DNA of 64,000 nt from Bactrocera neohumeralis (taxonomy: Eukaryota > Arthropoda > Insecta > Diptera > Tephritidae). The DNA lies in assembly GCF_024586455.1 (NCBI RefSeq), contig NC_065921.1, positions 7,347,401-7,411,400 of the forward strand. Reading direction: 5' to 3'. A program made the translations under genes and the position numbers. Of this stretch, positions 11,060-24,499 are shown piece by piece; position 1 is the first letter of the stretch; each line of letters begins with the position of its first letter. The notes beneath the pieces are model-generated. The model did not search any database. It saw only the letters and a program-made list of their open reading frames with translations, and was not told the DNA's origin.

Positions 11060-12480
11060 GCCTTGTGCAATAATTGCATATATCGGCGGTTCCGAAAAAT
11101 GAGCAACCTCTTGGTAAGAAAAGAACGTGTGCAAAGTTTAAGACCAATATCTCAAAAACTGAGAGACTAGGTCGCGTATATACAGACAAACGCACAGACG
11201 GACATAGCTAAATCAACGCAACTCGTCGCGCTGATCATTTAGAGATTGGGTAGTCGAAAAAGGATTTTCGTATTTCTAATCAAATACATTATAAACATTT
11301 TTTTATAACGAACTTTAATGAACCAAATATGTACCATTTTGGTTGACCACTTTTTGCGATTTTTCCGCTAGAGACATTATGCCATCAGTGCAAAACTTTT
11401 CTGGTTTTTCGGCAAAATCTGCAACAAGTTATTTTCCGATGAAGCAAGCTCAGGGCTATATGGTGGATGTATCAAAACTTCCCAACCAAGCTCACCCAGT
11501 TTTTGCCGAGTCATCAAAGCTGTGTGTGGTCTAGCGTTGTCTTGATGAAAGACGAAGCTCTTTCAGTTGATCAATTCTGGCCGGTTTTTTCTATTGCTTG
11601 CTTCAGTCTCGTCAGTTATTGACAGTAAAACGTAGAATCGATCGTTTGACCAGGCTGTAGCAGCTCATAGTGGATGATTCCTTCCCAATCCCACCAAATA
11701 CTCAGCATAACCTTTCGAGGCGTCAATCCCGGCTTTGCGACCATTTGTTGAGCTTCACCACGCTTGGACCATGATCTTTTCGCACATTATTGTCATATTG
11801 ACTCCACTTTTAGTCTCCTGTTACCATTTGCTTCGATTTCATTTCGTTTCAGCAAAGCATCGCATATGTTAATTCGGTCCTTTAAATTTTTCACAGACAA
11901 TTCATGTGGTACCCAAACATCTAGTTTCTTTTTGTGGCCAGCCTTTTTCAAATGGTTCGAAACCGTTTCATGATGAATGTTCAGTTCCTTAGCGCTGTCC
12001 TGGCTGCTTATGTGACGGTCCTGGTCAATCTTTTCCATAATTTCATCGACTTTTTCAACGAAAGGTCGACCAGAGTGATGTGCATCTTTCACATCGAAAT
12101 TTTCAGAATTGTCTCCGTAAACTTCACAAATTTCATTGGTGGCTTGCGTGGCATTCTTCCCTTTTTAAACAAAAATTTCAAAATATGGCGAATTTTTTCA
12201 TTATTTTCAAAAATTTTTGAACTGCAGTAACTTTTTTTCCTCTTCCCGGAATTTAATTGTTTTTGGTTAGATGAAGCTTAAAATCTCACCCTTCCAACGC
12301 TATGTGGTATAAGACAATGATTGGTAGCACTGGAGATATGCGACTTCAACGACATCTATTAAGAAAATACGAAAAGACTTTTTCGACTATCCAACACATA
12401 CACTATAGGGTTGCCTTTTCAGTGTTAAAAACATCGTTTCTAACTCAAGATAATTTAATTTTTTTACAGACATTTACACT
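11060..12480 (-). mobile_element. Mini-me/DINE-like element, reverse copy, split by a mariner
   Basis: Bases 11060-11241 match the reverse complement of the full-length element at 32742-33264 (GTTCCGAAAAATGAGCA, CTGAGAGACTAGGTCGCGTATATACAGAC, GACGGACATAGCTAAATC). The match resumes after the mariner at 12399 (TACACTATAGGG, then AGTGTTAAAAAC, against the reverse complement of CCCTATAAAGTATA and GTTTGTAACACC). The mariner therefore inserted into an older mini-me copy. Confidence 0.65.
11242..12398 (-). mobile_element. Degenerate mariner element, copy A (with TIRs and TA duplication)
   Basis: Terminal inverted repeats are visible. The left end (from 11246) reads TTGGGTAGTCGAAAAAGG then ATTTTCGTATTTCT. 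The right end, reverse-complemented, reads TTGGATAGTCGAAAAAGT then CTTTTCGTATTTTCT. TA flanks both sides (11240-11241 and 12399-12400), as Tc1/mariner elements require. The minus strand encodes transposase blocks such as SGRPFVEKVDEIMEKI, a second helix-turn-helix and KKLDVWVPHELSVKNL (11793-12092). The frame is broken by stops and deletions. Compared with copy B at 27.3 kb it lacks about 70 bp in the C-terminal region and about 40 bp near the N terminus. It is not autonomous. Confidence 0.88.
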
Positions 12481-15109
12481 GTGGTTGAAATCAACAAGGT
12501 TTAAAAAGCTCGCAATAATTTCTCCTTCAATTAAAGCTTAACTGTAATACACCCATAGATATGAACCTCACAAAGTGCTTATTTTTTCGGTTTTATTTTA
12601 ATTTTCACTATTAGCCGATAATTCTAAAAAATCACGCGGTGAAATTCTCAGCAGTTTGATTTATGTCATTCGACAATTTTCTCGCATGATATAAATATAT
12701 CGAGTTCGTTGCTTAACTCTTCGACATGCAACACATTTGAAGGCATACTATTTCTGATATTCAATCTTGTAGTTAATAATTTTGATTCACGTAAATTTTT
12801 TCGTAGTTCAAGTCATAAAAAGCCGGACCAGAAAAATACCAGCAAAATATTTAAATATCAGAAAATAACTGAATTTTTACAAAATCCACTCGTAAACATA
12901 TTCTTAAATGGTTAAACTCAGAAAATAAAAAAAAAAAATGATTTTTTTATTTCTAAGCTAGCATACCAACTTAAAACTGATATTATGAAGAATATTTTAG
13001 GGTTTTTCGGTAATTCTTCTTATTTCAAGCATGAGATATTTAAGGATTTCATGAGTAAGCCTGTTTGATAAAGACCTTTAAGCTGCTTTCGCTGGCTCGA
13101 AATATAAAATAAGCTGTTAAGCGCAAAAACGATGATTTAGAAATCAGATTATTAACTTTTAGACTATTAATAGTTGTATTATAAAATTATTTATATGATA
13201 TGGCAAGAGGAAAGCAATAACAAATTAACTTTTTCTAAAAGGCTAGTAATTGTAAGCGAACAGTTCTAACCACCAAACTTAGAGTTAAATTTCGGTCTCC
13301 ATAAAGCATAACTTGTTTTTCCGCTATCTGTAGTTAATTGTACGGAGTAATCAGCGATTAAGACATAATTTCTACAAGCATAAGTATTCAAGAATTGCCA
13401 CAACTTTGTCAATATTTTGCTTGAAATCCTTCTAATAAAAAAAATATTTGTATTAAATTTGTAGTAAAGATTTTTTAATGATTTTCATTGAGGAAAAATA
13501 TTGGTATAAATATTGAGAGTAAATATTTTTTCTCAAACTGCAATTTTTCAACTTCGACTGCCACAACTTCTACATAATCTTTTCATCGTGTTTTCATTTT
13601 TACTCTCAGCTGCAGTTAATTACATAATGCAGTGCAAAGTAATTAGCGCTGCCATTGTTTTACACTTCTCGGTTGAGGTGTGCACACATACATACCTAAA
13701 TGAATAAGAGTATGTATACATTCGCCAACATTCGTTCTTTTTCAGCGAATTGGCCCGCTGCTGCCAACAAGGAAGTGTGCTGCACACTCGCCCAACACCA
13801 ACACCAACGCTGTCGCTTTGCTCTGAGTTGCAGACCTCAAGGTAGCTAGATTGTTGGCGATAGTAGCTTGATACCTAATATGTTGTTATTGTTGTTAGGG
13901 TAGTCCGCCGCCTGTCACTTTCATTAACAGCAATGACTTTGGTCACTTTAGTTTTTACTTTTCATTAATTGCTTTCAGCATTTGTAATAATTTTGGGCTT
14001 TTACACGAACGCATAAATATTTCTCAGTTTTGTATTTGCTAGCTTTTATGTTTTTTCTTATTTTTCATTGCCAATGCTCAATTATATTTATTTGCTTTTC
14101 CATGCTGATTTGTACTGTTGCTTTCAGTCATTATAGCCTCATGCGCTTTTATCTTGATGTTCGAAAACAAAGCTGACTGAATCAGCTGGTCCATGGTTTT
14201 TTGCAACCAGTTGGCGTTTGCGGTGACCTTGGCACGATTTTGCTTTTATTTTGTTGTTTTTATTTATGCTGATTTTTTAGTGAGTGTTTAAAATTATAAA
14301 GAGCTAAATTTAATGTGTTGGTGGGCTCACGATGAAAGTGAGAAAATATTTCTAAGAACTACATTATTAATACTATTAGCTTTAAGTCTCTCATCATATT
14401 GTACTTACTAAGGAGGCTTGCAGGCAGTCTTATATATATATAATATGCTACAGAAATAATTTTGTATTTACTGAAAATCGTTGCAAAAATTTCACTTTAA
14501 ACTTCCCTATAACTACTTGGAAGCTAGAGAGAATACATTTTTGGGAGATTACTTTTTATTTGATAAATAAAAATTGCCAAAAAAATGTTCTTGTACAGAA
14601 ATTAATACACCATAATAATCAGCGATTAATTTTGAAATAAAAAATATTATCTTGATCTCGTAGTCGATTTTCTGGAGGACCTCCGAATAAAGGTATCTGA
14701 CACTGCGGAGCTTTTTCTGATAAAAATTATCTTAAATAAAAAAAAAAAAAAAAACAAAAAATAAAAAATAAATACTAAATCCATTTATATTAGGATATAC
14801 CTTCAAATACCGAACATGCTGGCTTTCCAAACAAATCGTTTTTTCTGAAAAATTTTACACTTCTGGGCAACTCATAAACCGAAAATATCATCGAAAATCT
14901 TAAACGTTTGAATTTATTGTATATCCGGCATAAAGACCATTTACTATTGTTTCTATAAATGTATTCTTATTGACAATTTGTCCTATAATATATTGTCTAA
15001 CATTATCTCTAATATACAACGTGATATACCTGTGACCAGCCTCTGAACAATAATACAGTTTCTTTATGAGATTATCATATATGAACTAAGAAATACTCGA
15101 ATAAAATTT
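12481..15109. other. No recognised gene
   Basis: Intergenic DNA. A somewhat GC-richer patch is near 13740-13850 (Cys/Thr codon-like repeats of CCAACACCAACACCAACG), and a poly-A run is near 14739. No supported coding region. Confidence 0.4.
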
Positions 15110-15590
15110 CAGTGTGGAGAGCAAGAAAAAATGACACTGTCCAAATTTGGTGGTTGACTGATGGTGTTTTTTGCGTTTTTGGCTTTAAATTCGGTCACAA
15201 TCGTACTCAAAAAATTCAGCTTTATCGAGACGAGTCGAGCAAGAACGCATTTCATATCCAAAATATCCACCAAAAACATGCGAATAGACTGGCGAGAGAT
15301 TTCTTGTTATCTTTTGTCATTTCTCCAACACTTGCCATGAAGACTTTAAAGGTCGTCCAGAATGAGGTACATATGTCTTCAACGATCTCTTGATCGTCTT
15401 TGAAGGACAGTCGTAGTCATGTGTTTTTGATAAAACTGAATCACCGTTAGCCTTTTCCAACATTCGGAACGATTTCGCGTACGAAATTTGGTTAGAAATA
15501 GAAAAATTATAGGCAAATTTTTTGTTTGATATTTTTTTCCATTGCAAACATCCCAAGGTACTACTGAGGTGTACCAACTTAAGCAGCTGC
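15110..15590 (-). mobile_element. Mariner remnant, different lineage (irritans-type likely)
   Basis: The minus strand encodes FRMLEKANGDSVLSKT followed by a diverged stretch and then VPHSGRPLKSS (15317-15577). This is the order of the first helix-turn-helix and the SGRP linker in mariner transposases. Further along the strand comes a block reading MFLVDILDMKCVLARLV then SIKLNFL in a shifted frame, like the region before the first catalytic Asp. The HTH differs clearly from copies A and B, so it is another subfamily; irritans is my best guess. No terminal repeats found. Confidence 0.62.
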
Positions 15591-15814
15591 TTAAAAATAA
15601 AATATTTTTTTTGGAATACCCAAGGAATTTATTTACAATTTTCCGGTGTATTTTGTCACAATTTTAACTTTTATTGTCTTTATAGCTTTTCTAAACTATT
15701 TTAATTTTCCAAAAAGTAATTAAAGTGAAATCATCTTATTCTTTTAGTCGAGGTGTACATAGTTATAACTTCGAAAAGCGGTTGTAAATCTTTAAAGTTA
15801 TATTGGTTATATAC

Positions 15815-16192
15815 TGGGGTGGCTAAAAAGGCCAAATTTTTTTTTTTTTTTGCTTGATAGTTGGAAAATAGGTTCCTAGACGCCTCTACGCAAACATCTT
15901 TAAGTATGAGTTCTTAATAGTAACGGGAAGAAAAATGCATATTTCGCATCCAGCTAAAATAATATCTCGTTGCATAAATTTTTTAAGAAATCTAATGCTC
16001 TCTAAAACCGTTTTCTTGCTTTTTCAGAAACCTATCCCTTTAAAACCTAGAAGGGTTGAAGTTAGATTATTTTAATGCAATTTATTTCTTAGAACTCTTA
16101 TAACTCAATTACAAAAAAAGGCAATTGAAATTGTAAACCTCATATTTTTGTAGGTAATTGAATTCTCTACAAGAATGGTCACCCTAATTTAT
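15815..16192. mobile_element. Possible small non-autonomous DNA element
   Basis: The segment begins GGGGTGGCT after TATACT and ends GGTCACCCTA before TTTATAC, giving short imperfect inverted ends. Near its right end TGAATTCTCTACAAGAAT resembles the AATTGAATACTCTACAA stretch inside the foldback element at 54.3 kb, hinting at a related family. Weak evidence. Confidence 0.25.
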
Positions 16193-18372
16193 ACACAACA
16201 AATATTTAGTTTGATTTGAATTTCATTACTATCTACTTTCTTTTAAGAAGTCGAATTCAAATTACCGATATATGCTGGTGCTCTCAAAAGATTTCTATAA
16301 TTCTTTAAACCAATATGGTTTTAAATATTGTATTGAAATTCACTTCAGCGAACTCTGCTCCAATTTTGAATTTAATTTTTTTTAGTATTTATTGCTTTTG
16401 CTTCATCAGAAATATTTTTCAGTTCAACGTGGGCGGATCACTGAAATAATAATTTCAAATATTCTTTTTTTAGAAATTTCGTATGCGACATATTTATTTT
16501 TGAAATTTTTACATTTGATTGCGACACTGGTTGCTAAAAAAGTCAATTAAACTTTTGGGTAAATCTGCCCACATGGCAGCGGGTGCAAAAGTCAATGAAA
16601 TGTGTCAACAACAACGCCTACACCTACGTGAATATATCTTCAAAGGCTCATATGTATACATTTATGTATTAAAATATATATGCATATGTACATATACATA
16701 AATATATACAAATATGAAGAATATATTATATGTATATACCAAACACTCAGCAATCCGCCAGCCACTTGCAAAAACACCAACTGCGTCGTTGTTGGCGTTG
16801 GCGGTGGTGGCGTTGAACACGTCAAAACAACTCACTCACACACGCGCGGCAACCAATTTTGGCGTGATTTTTCGGCGCGTAAAGCGTTAACTTTTCACGA
16901 CTCTCCGCTGCTCGGTAACAGCGAATAATAATAAATGATTGTCGAATATTTTTTGCGAAGCATATTTACTTGCTTGTGTTTCAATAAATTAATTTTATCA
17001 TCGATTTGGTAAACAAGCCAGATTTTTTGTAAAATAAGCGTCGTGCTGCTCACTATCTTTCTATTCAATTTCTACAATATTCGCTTGTCTCTATTTTTGC
17101 AATTACTTCGTGTGGTAATCACTTGAAACCTTTTTACTTGTTTATTTCGGCGCTCAAATGCTGAAACCCTCGGGCGGGCATTAAGCTCGTGTGTTGCGCT
17201 TTGCGTGCCACCGCCACCGCCACTCGCACAACACCGATAAATAAAAGTGTATTTTTGGAATGCTGTTGATTAACGCTGTGTTTGCTTGGTTGCTTTTTGA
17301 CCACTTCGTTCGCTACACAACTGCTTTTGCTAGTGTTGTTGTTGCCAACACTACTATTTGCTGTTGTGTATTTGCTCATTTTTCAGCTTTGCGCATTTCT
17401 CGCTGCCCGAACGAGTTTCCCCATTTTTGTGTTAACATATTTTTGTTGTTTGTGCTGTTGTTGGCATTTCTGATATGAATCTGTTATTGAATTCATTAAG
17501 CGAATCTGCAAACACACATATGCCACGAAAAGCGAAATCCGAACTGAATTAAAAATATTTATTTACCAACAAACACACACAGATGTGTGTATAAAATAAA
17601 AATTAAGCTTAGTGGAGCGAGATTGAATGCGATAAGCATTTGCCGGAGAACACTTTCACTTGTAAACGTCATAAAGTTCTGTTGTGGAATAAATTTTGGT
17701 AGATATTTTTTACTTCTCTTTTCTTCTGGTTCTAATTTGCATACAATTTCGAGGTATTTAGTTTTGTTAAAATGTGTTTTTAGGTGAGAAGGTAAGATAG
17801 ACTATTACATTTAGAATAAGGCTGTAAAAGGCATGGTTTGTGCCAAGACTATAAGTAAAAAGTCGGACTGGCAAACTCTATTGAACATTTTAACTGTCCG
17901 AATAAATAAAAAGTTTCAATATTCGTTAAACAATATTAGTATTTTATTAAGATGACATGTGTGGATCACTGATGAAATGAAAATAGTTGTCGTGATCGAA
18001 ACAAACACGTTTTGAGACTTTTAGATTACACTCTCGATAAGTTTCGAGATCACTGGATGCGCAGAAATTAACTTGAAGTGGATGTACATAGAACATTGTA
18101 TGTGGAAAAGTTTTTCTAAAGTTATATCCAGCGTTTTGAGTTACCAAACTACTTTTGTAAAAAGTCTTTATATTGAGAGTTTTCAATAAGAAAACAACTA
18201 CAGTCTTGGCATTATAAGCACCCTACAAAGTATATTGTCACTTAAAATGCAAAACAACGTAACTTCGAAAATTCGAAATTGAGTTTTTTATTGCTTAGAA
18301 TTCACTACATCTTCTTAGATATCTCATCATCATAATTTTTTAAGCTTCGCCTCTCCAATATATCTAATACTT
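16193..18372. other. No recognised gene; GC-richer patches
   Basis: Patches at about 16750-16920 and 17160-17420 are GC-richer and carry many GTTG/TGTTG words, typical of fly non-coding DNA. A (TA)/(TATG)-rich stretch is near 16650-16740. No supported gene. Confidence 0.4.
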
Positions 18373-18578
18373 AACCAATTTATAACCAAAACATACATTT
18401 TGTTTCAGCTTATGCTAACCAATATATAACCAATTTATAACCAAAAGACACATTTTGTTTCAGTTTATGATAACCAATGTATAACCAATTTATAACCAAA
18501 ATATACATTTGGTTTCAGTTTATGATAACCAATATATAACCATTTTATAACCAAAAGACACATTTTGTTCCAATATCA
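18373..18578. repeat. 55-bp tandem repeat, 3.7 copies
   Basis: Units start at 18373, 18428, 18483 and 18538, exactly 55 bp apart. Each begins AACC, contains TTATAACCAAAA, then ACATTT and TTTCAG, and ends near TAACCAAT. Copies differ by only a few substitutions, so the array is young or homogenised. Confidence 0.93.
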
Positions 18579-18639
18579 GTGGTTATAATAGTAATCGGTT
18601 TTCCTTCACTTGTAAACTTATGAAAAGTGATTTTACGTT

Positions 18640-18960
18640 AGGCATATAGCTCAGCTAGTATCTTAGTTTTTGAGATATCCAGCAGAAATTTTAAAAATGT
18701 TATTTTCTCCCACACAAAACTGTCGGAATAGACGATAACTGTCTACTATAGAATATAGCTGAACAATCAAAATCAAATCCTTGTATGGAAAATTTTTTTA
18801 CTCGATAAGATATCTTTACTAAACGAATAGCATGAATTATTTTCCAAGAAAGCGCTACAGTAACCGAACAACTTTTCAAAATTGAAACGCTATAGCATAT
18901 AGCTGTGATTCAAACTGTCCGATCAAAGTTTTGAAAATATTTTTTTCCTTACTAAATAAT
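18640..18960 (+). mobile_element. Mini-me/DINE-like element, forward fragment
   Basis: Shares ordered words with the complete copy at 32742-33264: TTTTTGAGATAT, TGTCGGAATAGACGATA, TCCTTGTATGGAAAA, then GCATGAATTATTTTCC, AAGCGCTACAGTAA and CTATAGCATATAGCTGTGATT. Both ends are degraded. Confidence 0.6.
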
Positions 18961-21900
18961 CGTAAATCGACATGAAGGTTGTTTTTGTCAAACAACTTGA
19001 CTAAAAAAACTAGCAAAAGCTTTTCCTCTGGATGCAAACCATTGGCAGATTAACTTTTCAGATTTAGTAATGCATAGAGTAGTTTTGCCTTATTCAATTT
19101 GTAATTCATTTGCATGTAGGCTAGTTTAGGTCGCTTTTGCACTAAATTTCCATAAGAAGGCAGATGATTCAAGGTTTAATATTGATATTCTCAGGTTTTC
19201 TGCGAAAACGTCTAGAAATTTTCAAATATAATTTATATATCTGCGTTGAGGGCAAAAGTTATTGCGGACAAGATTTCTGTTAATATATTTCTCAAAATCA
19301 CATATACATACATATAAACAAAATTTAAATCTTAGAAATACTTCGTTTGGGCTATGAAAGTGTACGTAAAGTTATCTTCGACTTGCGTTCAGTTCAGCAT
19401 GAAACTTTTTTCAAAAGTACGTAGCCATGTTGAATTTTTCTATTAATTTTTCTTGATATGGATTTCTACCTCACCAAGTCAGTGCCTTCGTGTATTTATT
19501 AAGGGGGTATTAAAGGTGCTTATAAGAGTTAGTAAATCCGAGTTGTTTTAACTGAATCTGGGCCTGGTTGTCAGTTGAGGACCTGTGCAGTTGATCGCTC
19601 ATGTTTCCCGTCCACAATTTCATTAAGATAGCATCTTTATATTCAGAAGAAATTAAATGTTACTTCGTTTAACTTGTAATCGATTTCACTGACTTGTATG
19701 CCGACAAGTGAAATATCAGCCTTTTCAAGTTGACTTGAACTCTATATAGTGAAATAATTCTATACTTACGAAACAGTCCCAACTGCGCATCCAGGTAGAC
19801 TTTACTAAAATACGTTTAGCATTTATTATAATTAGCTAGCTTCTTGTTTTAATAAATATTAATAATGGAAACTATTCCTTAAACGACTAAATAAATCTTG
19901 GAAAGGCTTTACACTTATTAAACAAGAAACTGCTTTGCTTGAGAAGGGCTTAACTTTACTAAATAAGAATCTGTTTCCCACGTCTCCACCCACAGCTGCA
20001 ACGCTTTAGCATTAGCTACATCCAAGCCCTCCCGGTGTCAACTTTATCAAACGTGCCACTGATATTACCCCACCCTACTACTACTAACCTGCTCACTTCT
20101 AAAATTTATAATTGATTAGCAATCGATTTATCAACTCGTTTCCTGCCATTAACAGCAAATACTTTTGATTAGCTGCCATTCTCGTTTTACCTTTTTTACT
20201 TTTAGTATATTTTACGCTGTAATTAAATCGTAAAAATAAAATTTGAAGCATGCACATCTGCTCATTAGCTTAGCAGCCGAAATTCTGGGAAAGCGTTGAC
20301 CGAATTTCGCAGATGAGTCGTGAATTTCAATGGAACTTGCGTTTGCGTTGCTAATCCGACGACGTATGTGTCAGTTATGTGTGCTAAATGCAGTGCTGAT
20401 GTTGGCTGTGGCAGACGAAACACAGAATTTCATAAATGAAAATGTTGCGCAGCGTTTTCCTCCACCACTTCTACATTCACATGCTTATTCAAGCCGCTTG
20501 CTCAGTCAGCAGGCGGCGCAATGAAACGCATAAACATATTTGTTGTTGTTTGTGTGTCGTAGTTGCGCTGAAAGTACTGTTACAGTAGACAGTCGCTTCC
20601 AAGTTCATCATAGAATGCGCACATATGCTGACACATACATAAATATATGCTGAGTTGGTAATTATGCCATGCATGGCAGCGCAAACAGTAGACTTAAGAC
20701 ACAAACTCGCAACAGGTAGCTCTCTGGCATTTTGTTTTCATTCGTCTTTTCTACTTGCTGCCCTACAACCGCGCCATTGCCAAGTGAGTGTATTATGTAA
20801 CGCATTCTTTTGACTGCAATTAGAAGCGCGCGTGTAAGCTTATCGCTTGTTTGTGGGCTTAGCTGCTGTCTCCATTGTGAATGTTTCAATTAGAATGCAG
20901 TGCATGAGGCGACAGTTAACTCTATCTATGATAATCAAGTAACTGCATTTCTGGCACATGTGTGACACACGCGATGAGACATAAACACATATAGAGTTAC
21001 AGGCATTCGCTTATTATCAATTGTACACACACACATTGCAGCTTTGCTGCAAGTACTGGTAATTTTAATGAAGCGTAATAAATTTCGTTAAATTTTTTAA
21101 TTTAACTGGCAACTTCTCTCTGATTTATTGCCGAGTCTGTTTCAACGTCACCCTAATTAGAAATTGGTTAAGTTAAGTTGTTAGAGTTGAAGCTAATTTT
21201 TTTCCATATTAGAGCCTTACATACCTCCAAGCATGAAAGTAACATTTAGCTCGTGGGAGATCAGGTATTTGGGGTGATACTGGAAAAGTATAAATGAAAC
21301 TTTCGAAACTAGAAACATATCCAATCCAGTTGTCAAAAATTTACAGAATTTTTACCCAACACCACCAGCTATTTTGGCCCCCTAAACATACTTTCAAAAT
21401 AAATTTGAGTTAATTTTCAGGAAATTTACGATTAATGTGAAAATTTGCGCTATTTTTAACTAAAGCTTTCATATAATTCTCCTCCCTCCAAATCAGCCCT
21501 GCCAACATGACAAACTGAACAACAACTAAAATCAATTTTTATACCCCTTATTATACAATATAAACCACCGAGTGATGACACCAATCAAAAACGCGACAGT
21601 GACAGTGAAACAGCTACAACAACTAAATGATGTTGTTAAAAATTCATAAAATAAACTGATGTCATCCCAAATAAACGAGCAAAAACAAGATAAACAGAAT
21701 AAAAAAACACACAAAAATGCTTTTAAACAAAATAAACAGGTATGTAGTTATCTAACAAAGCAAATTAAGCATTGAACGGCGCGCGGCGAGTCAAAAAGCT
21801 GAATTGCTGTAATGCTGACACGCCGAAAAGTGAGCTTATCCGCTTATCTCGGCGACATGCAAAGCGTTTTTGCGAGTGAAAAAAGTAAATAATTGTAAAA

Positions 21901-22194
21901 TTACTTATTTACAACATTATTTACAACAAATAAGCAAAAACAAATAGAATTACAGCAGCTAATGGCGGTGTGGTGAGAGAAACCTTCAATTATGCGGTAG
22001 CCCGGAGCGTCGTTGACGGACAGTTGGGCGTGGCGTTAGGGTTAATATTATTTACAACAATTAGTTCGGGGAATGAGGCCAGAAAAGATAAAAAGTTAAA
22101 TTCGTTTGCGCCGAAGCTACAATAGCTTTCACAAATAAACAAGTTTACATACAAGATTTTAAGCGGTCAGCTTGTGTGGCAATTGTATGCTATA
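18961..22194. other. No recognised gene
   Basis: Ordinary intergenic DNA. Somewhat GC-richer stretches occur at 20280-21060 and 21780-22060, without a convincing frame on either strand. Confidence 0.4.
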
Positions 22195-22345
22195 GTGGTC
22201 CAATATCTTCATTTGGGAAGACTAGTTCATCGTATTTGCAGCCAGATGGACGGATGAGTAAACGGAAAAATAGATGGACGTGGCTAAATCGACTAAGTCG
22301 TGATCCATTTCGAGCTTCCCTATTTTTGTAAAGAAAAAGCACAGA
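22195..22345 (-). mobile_element. Mini-me/DINE-like element, reverse fragment
   Basis: GATGGACGTGGCTAAATCGA and GACTAGTTCATCG, together with degenerate GACGGA/GATGGA repeats, match the reverse complement of the (GTCY) part of the copy at 32.7 kb. Confidence 0.5.
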
Positions 22346-22349
22346 AACT

Positions 22350-23110
22350 TCAAATTTAATGAGGAATATTTATTATCATTCGAAAGAGCATTCTTTGGCT
22401 GTAATTTTTTGAAGATTATTTCTTTCTAATGTTGACCGCGGCTACTTATCAGATAGACCATCCGTTGTGTGCAATTTTCGATGATTCATTCGAGCATTTC
22501 GACTGGTAACTGCCGAATGACACGCGTGTTGTTTTGCTCCGATGCCTAAATCGAAGCGGAATTGTCCGTATAGACTTAAGATTTTACATATACCCACAGC
22601 ACAGAGTCTTACAATATGATATCACACAATCTTGGTAGGCAGTCGACCGGCCTAAGACGTGAAATTATCTGCTCACCGAAGTGTTGATGCGATGTATATG
22701 GGAAGTGATGACGTCTTATTGAAAACAAATGTCGCTGAGAGCAGGAGCATCAATTTTAGACACCAAATAGTCGGTTGTCATGGTTCTCACCAGTATCATT
22801 TTTGAAGAAATGTAGACCGATGATTCCACCGGCCCACAAACCACACCAAACCATTGTTTATCTATATGTAAAATGGCAGCTCTTGAATTTCTTCAGGTTG
22901 CTCTTCGTCTCAAATGCCGCAATTTTGCTTGTTTACATATCCATTGAGCTAGAAATGAGATCGGATCTTCTAAGAACTTCACATAGAGCGAAAAGATGTT
23001 ACTTGGGAAGGACGAGCGGCTTTAGTTCTCGCACAAGCTATATTTTGTACGCTTTCAATTTAAGATCTCGACGCTAAACCCCAAGTCGTTCCATACATCA
23101 TTTCGAGTTG
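22350..23110 (-). mobile_element. Tc1/mariner-superfamily transposase remnant (C-terminal two thirds)
   Basis: On the minus strand, blocks appear in transposase order across shifted frames: LNGYVNKQNCGI, then a CGLWAGGIIGLHFFK-type motif (near 22800-22850), then sequence like VKSKVYTDNSASI, then RQLPVEMLE and IIENCTQRM near the C terminus. These match the DDE transposase family that also left the copy at 45.3 kb. Several stops and frameshifts; no terminal repeats identified. Dead. Confidence 0.7.
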
Positions 23111-24499
23111 CTGCGAGCGGCGCTGAAATGACGCTCCACGGTATTCGTGTTTTTTTTTTTTCATCATAATCGTTTATGGAATTCTACAAAACAGCATCGG
23201 TCATTATGCCTCATGCACCGATTTCACTTTTCTTAATATAATTTCTAAGCGCCATCAGTGACTTGTCAATTGCAGCGCAAAGTCAATTCAGCAGGCTTGT
23301 GATCTCATAAGTGACATTGTCGCATGAAGACTGACAGTCCGCACTCACCTAAGCACAACAGCACAGACACACACATACACATACCAATATAGCTCTATAA
23401 GCCACAATAACATTTATGACTGTACAACTCAGCTCGATTAAACTCAGCTCAGCGGCTGCGGGCCAAACTCAGCTGACATTGGCATTGAACTTAAAATGCG
23501 TGCAATTAGTCATTGTTTCGTCGATTTGTATGCAACTACCTACACACAAGCACAAATACATATATATTTATTTATGTACAAACACATATGTGCGCAGTTC
23601 TGTAGCTAAGTAGGTGTGAATGTGTGTCTGTGGTGAAGGAAAACGGGTTGAAAATCAGAAAATGACTCGTGCATTAATCGCCATCACAAACAAAAAATAA
23701 TAATAAAGCACAAATAAAAAACAGAAAAAACAACAAAAATAACAAAACAATATACAGAGTTCATAAAATCAGTTGAAATGCTCAAATGGGTGTATGAAAT
23801 TGTTTTCGAATGCAGTCATGCGATTAGCTGTGACTGTGATATTTTTCTTTACAATCGAATGCACCGCAACACACACGCATATATAATTATATTATACATT
23901 TGTATGCATGTATGTGTGTGCGTGCTTGCATTGTCTTTGTTTACCGCGATTATAATACTTTTTGCTTAAACTAAAACTAATTTTACAGCAAATTAAATCT
24001 GTTTGAGCGTTTGAGCGCGTGCAGAAGCATCTGGCTTTGTCTGTGAAATTCAGTTCCTGGTTTACAATTTTCTGATTTGATATACAAAATAGATGCATGC
24101 AATCGAGGTTAAGCTAATTATAAATAAATAAATAAATTCAAGGCAAATTTTGATAAGCAATTGTCTGGCATTCTTTTTATACTAGTATGCGTCCCTCTTT
24201 GGGTAAAGCTGTTGAGGTCAACCAAATTTTCCGTCCCCATTTTCATATGAGAAACTAGAAAACAATTACTGCTAAAAGCGAACATATGTATGATTTATAG
24301 TATTTTACCCTTTATCGTGTAGCGTGATGTGAGGAAAATTGCATTCATTGCTGGCAGAGATTGTGTACTAAATTTTAAAAGCTCCTAATGAAAATAACAC
24401 GCAGCTAAAGTATGTATAATACCGTTAGATGCTGAAAATGCTTAGTATTACAAGATTTCAAGCTAAAAGTTTAAGTTTGCAGCTAAAACTACTGACTTA
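23111..24499. other. No recognised gene
   Basis: Spacer with simple (CA)/(ATGT)-rich words near 23570-23640 and 23870-23930. Nothing coding is supported. Confidence 0.4.

Noticed and set aside
16640..17478. Several overlapping 60-80 codon frames on both strands
   Set aside because: They come from TATG, TTG and CAC simple repeats, with no domain and no splice context.
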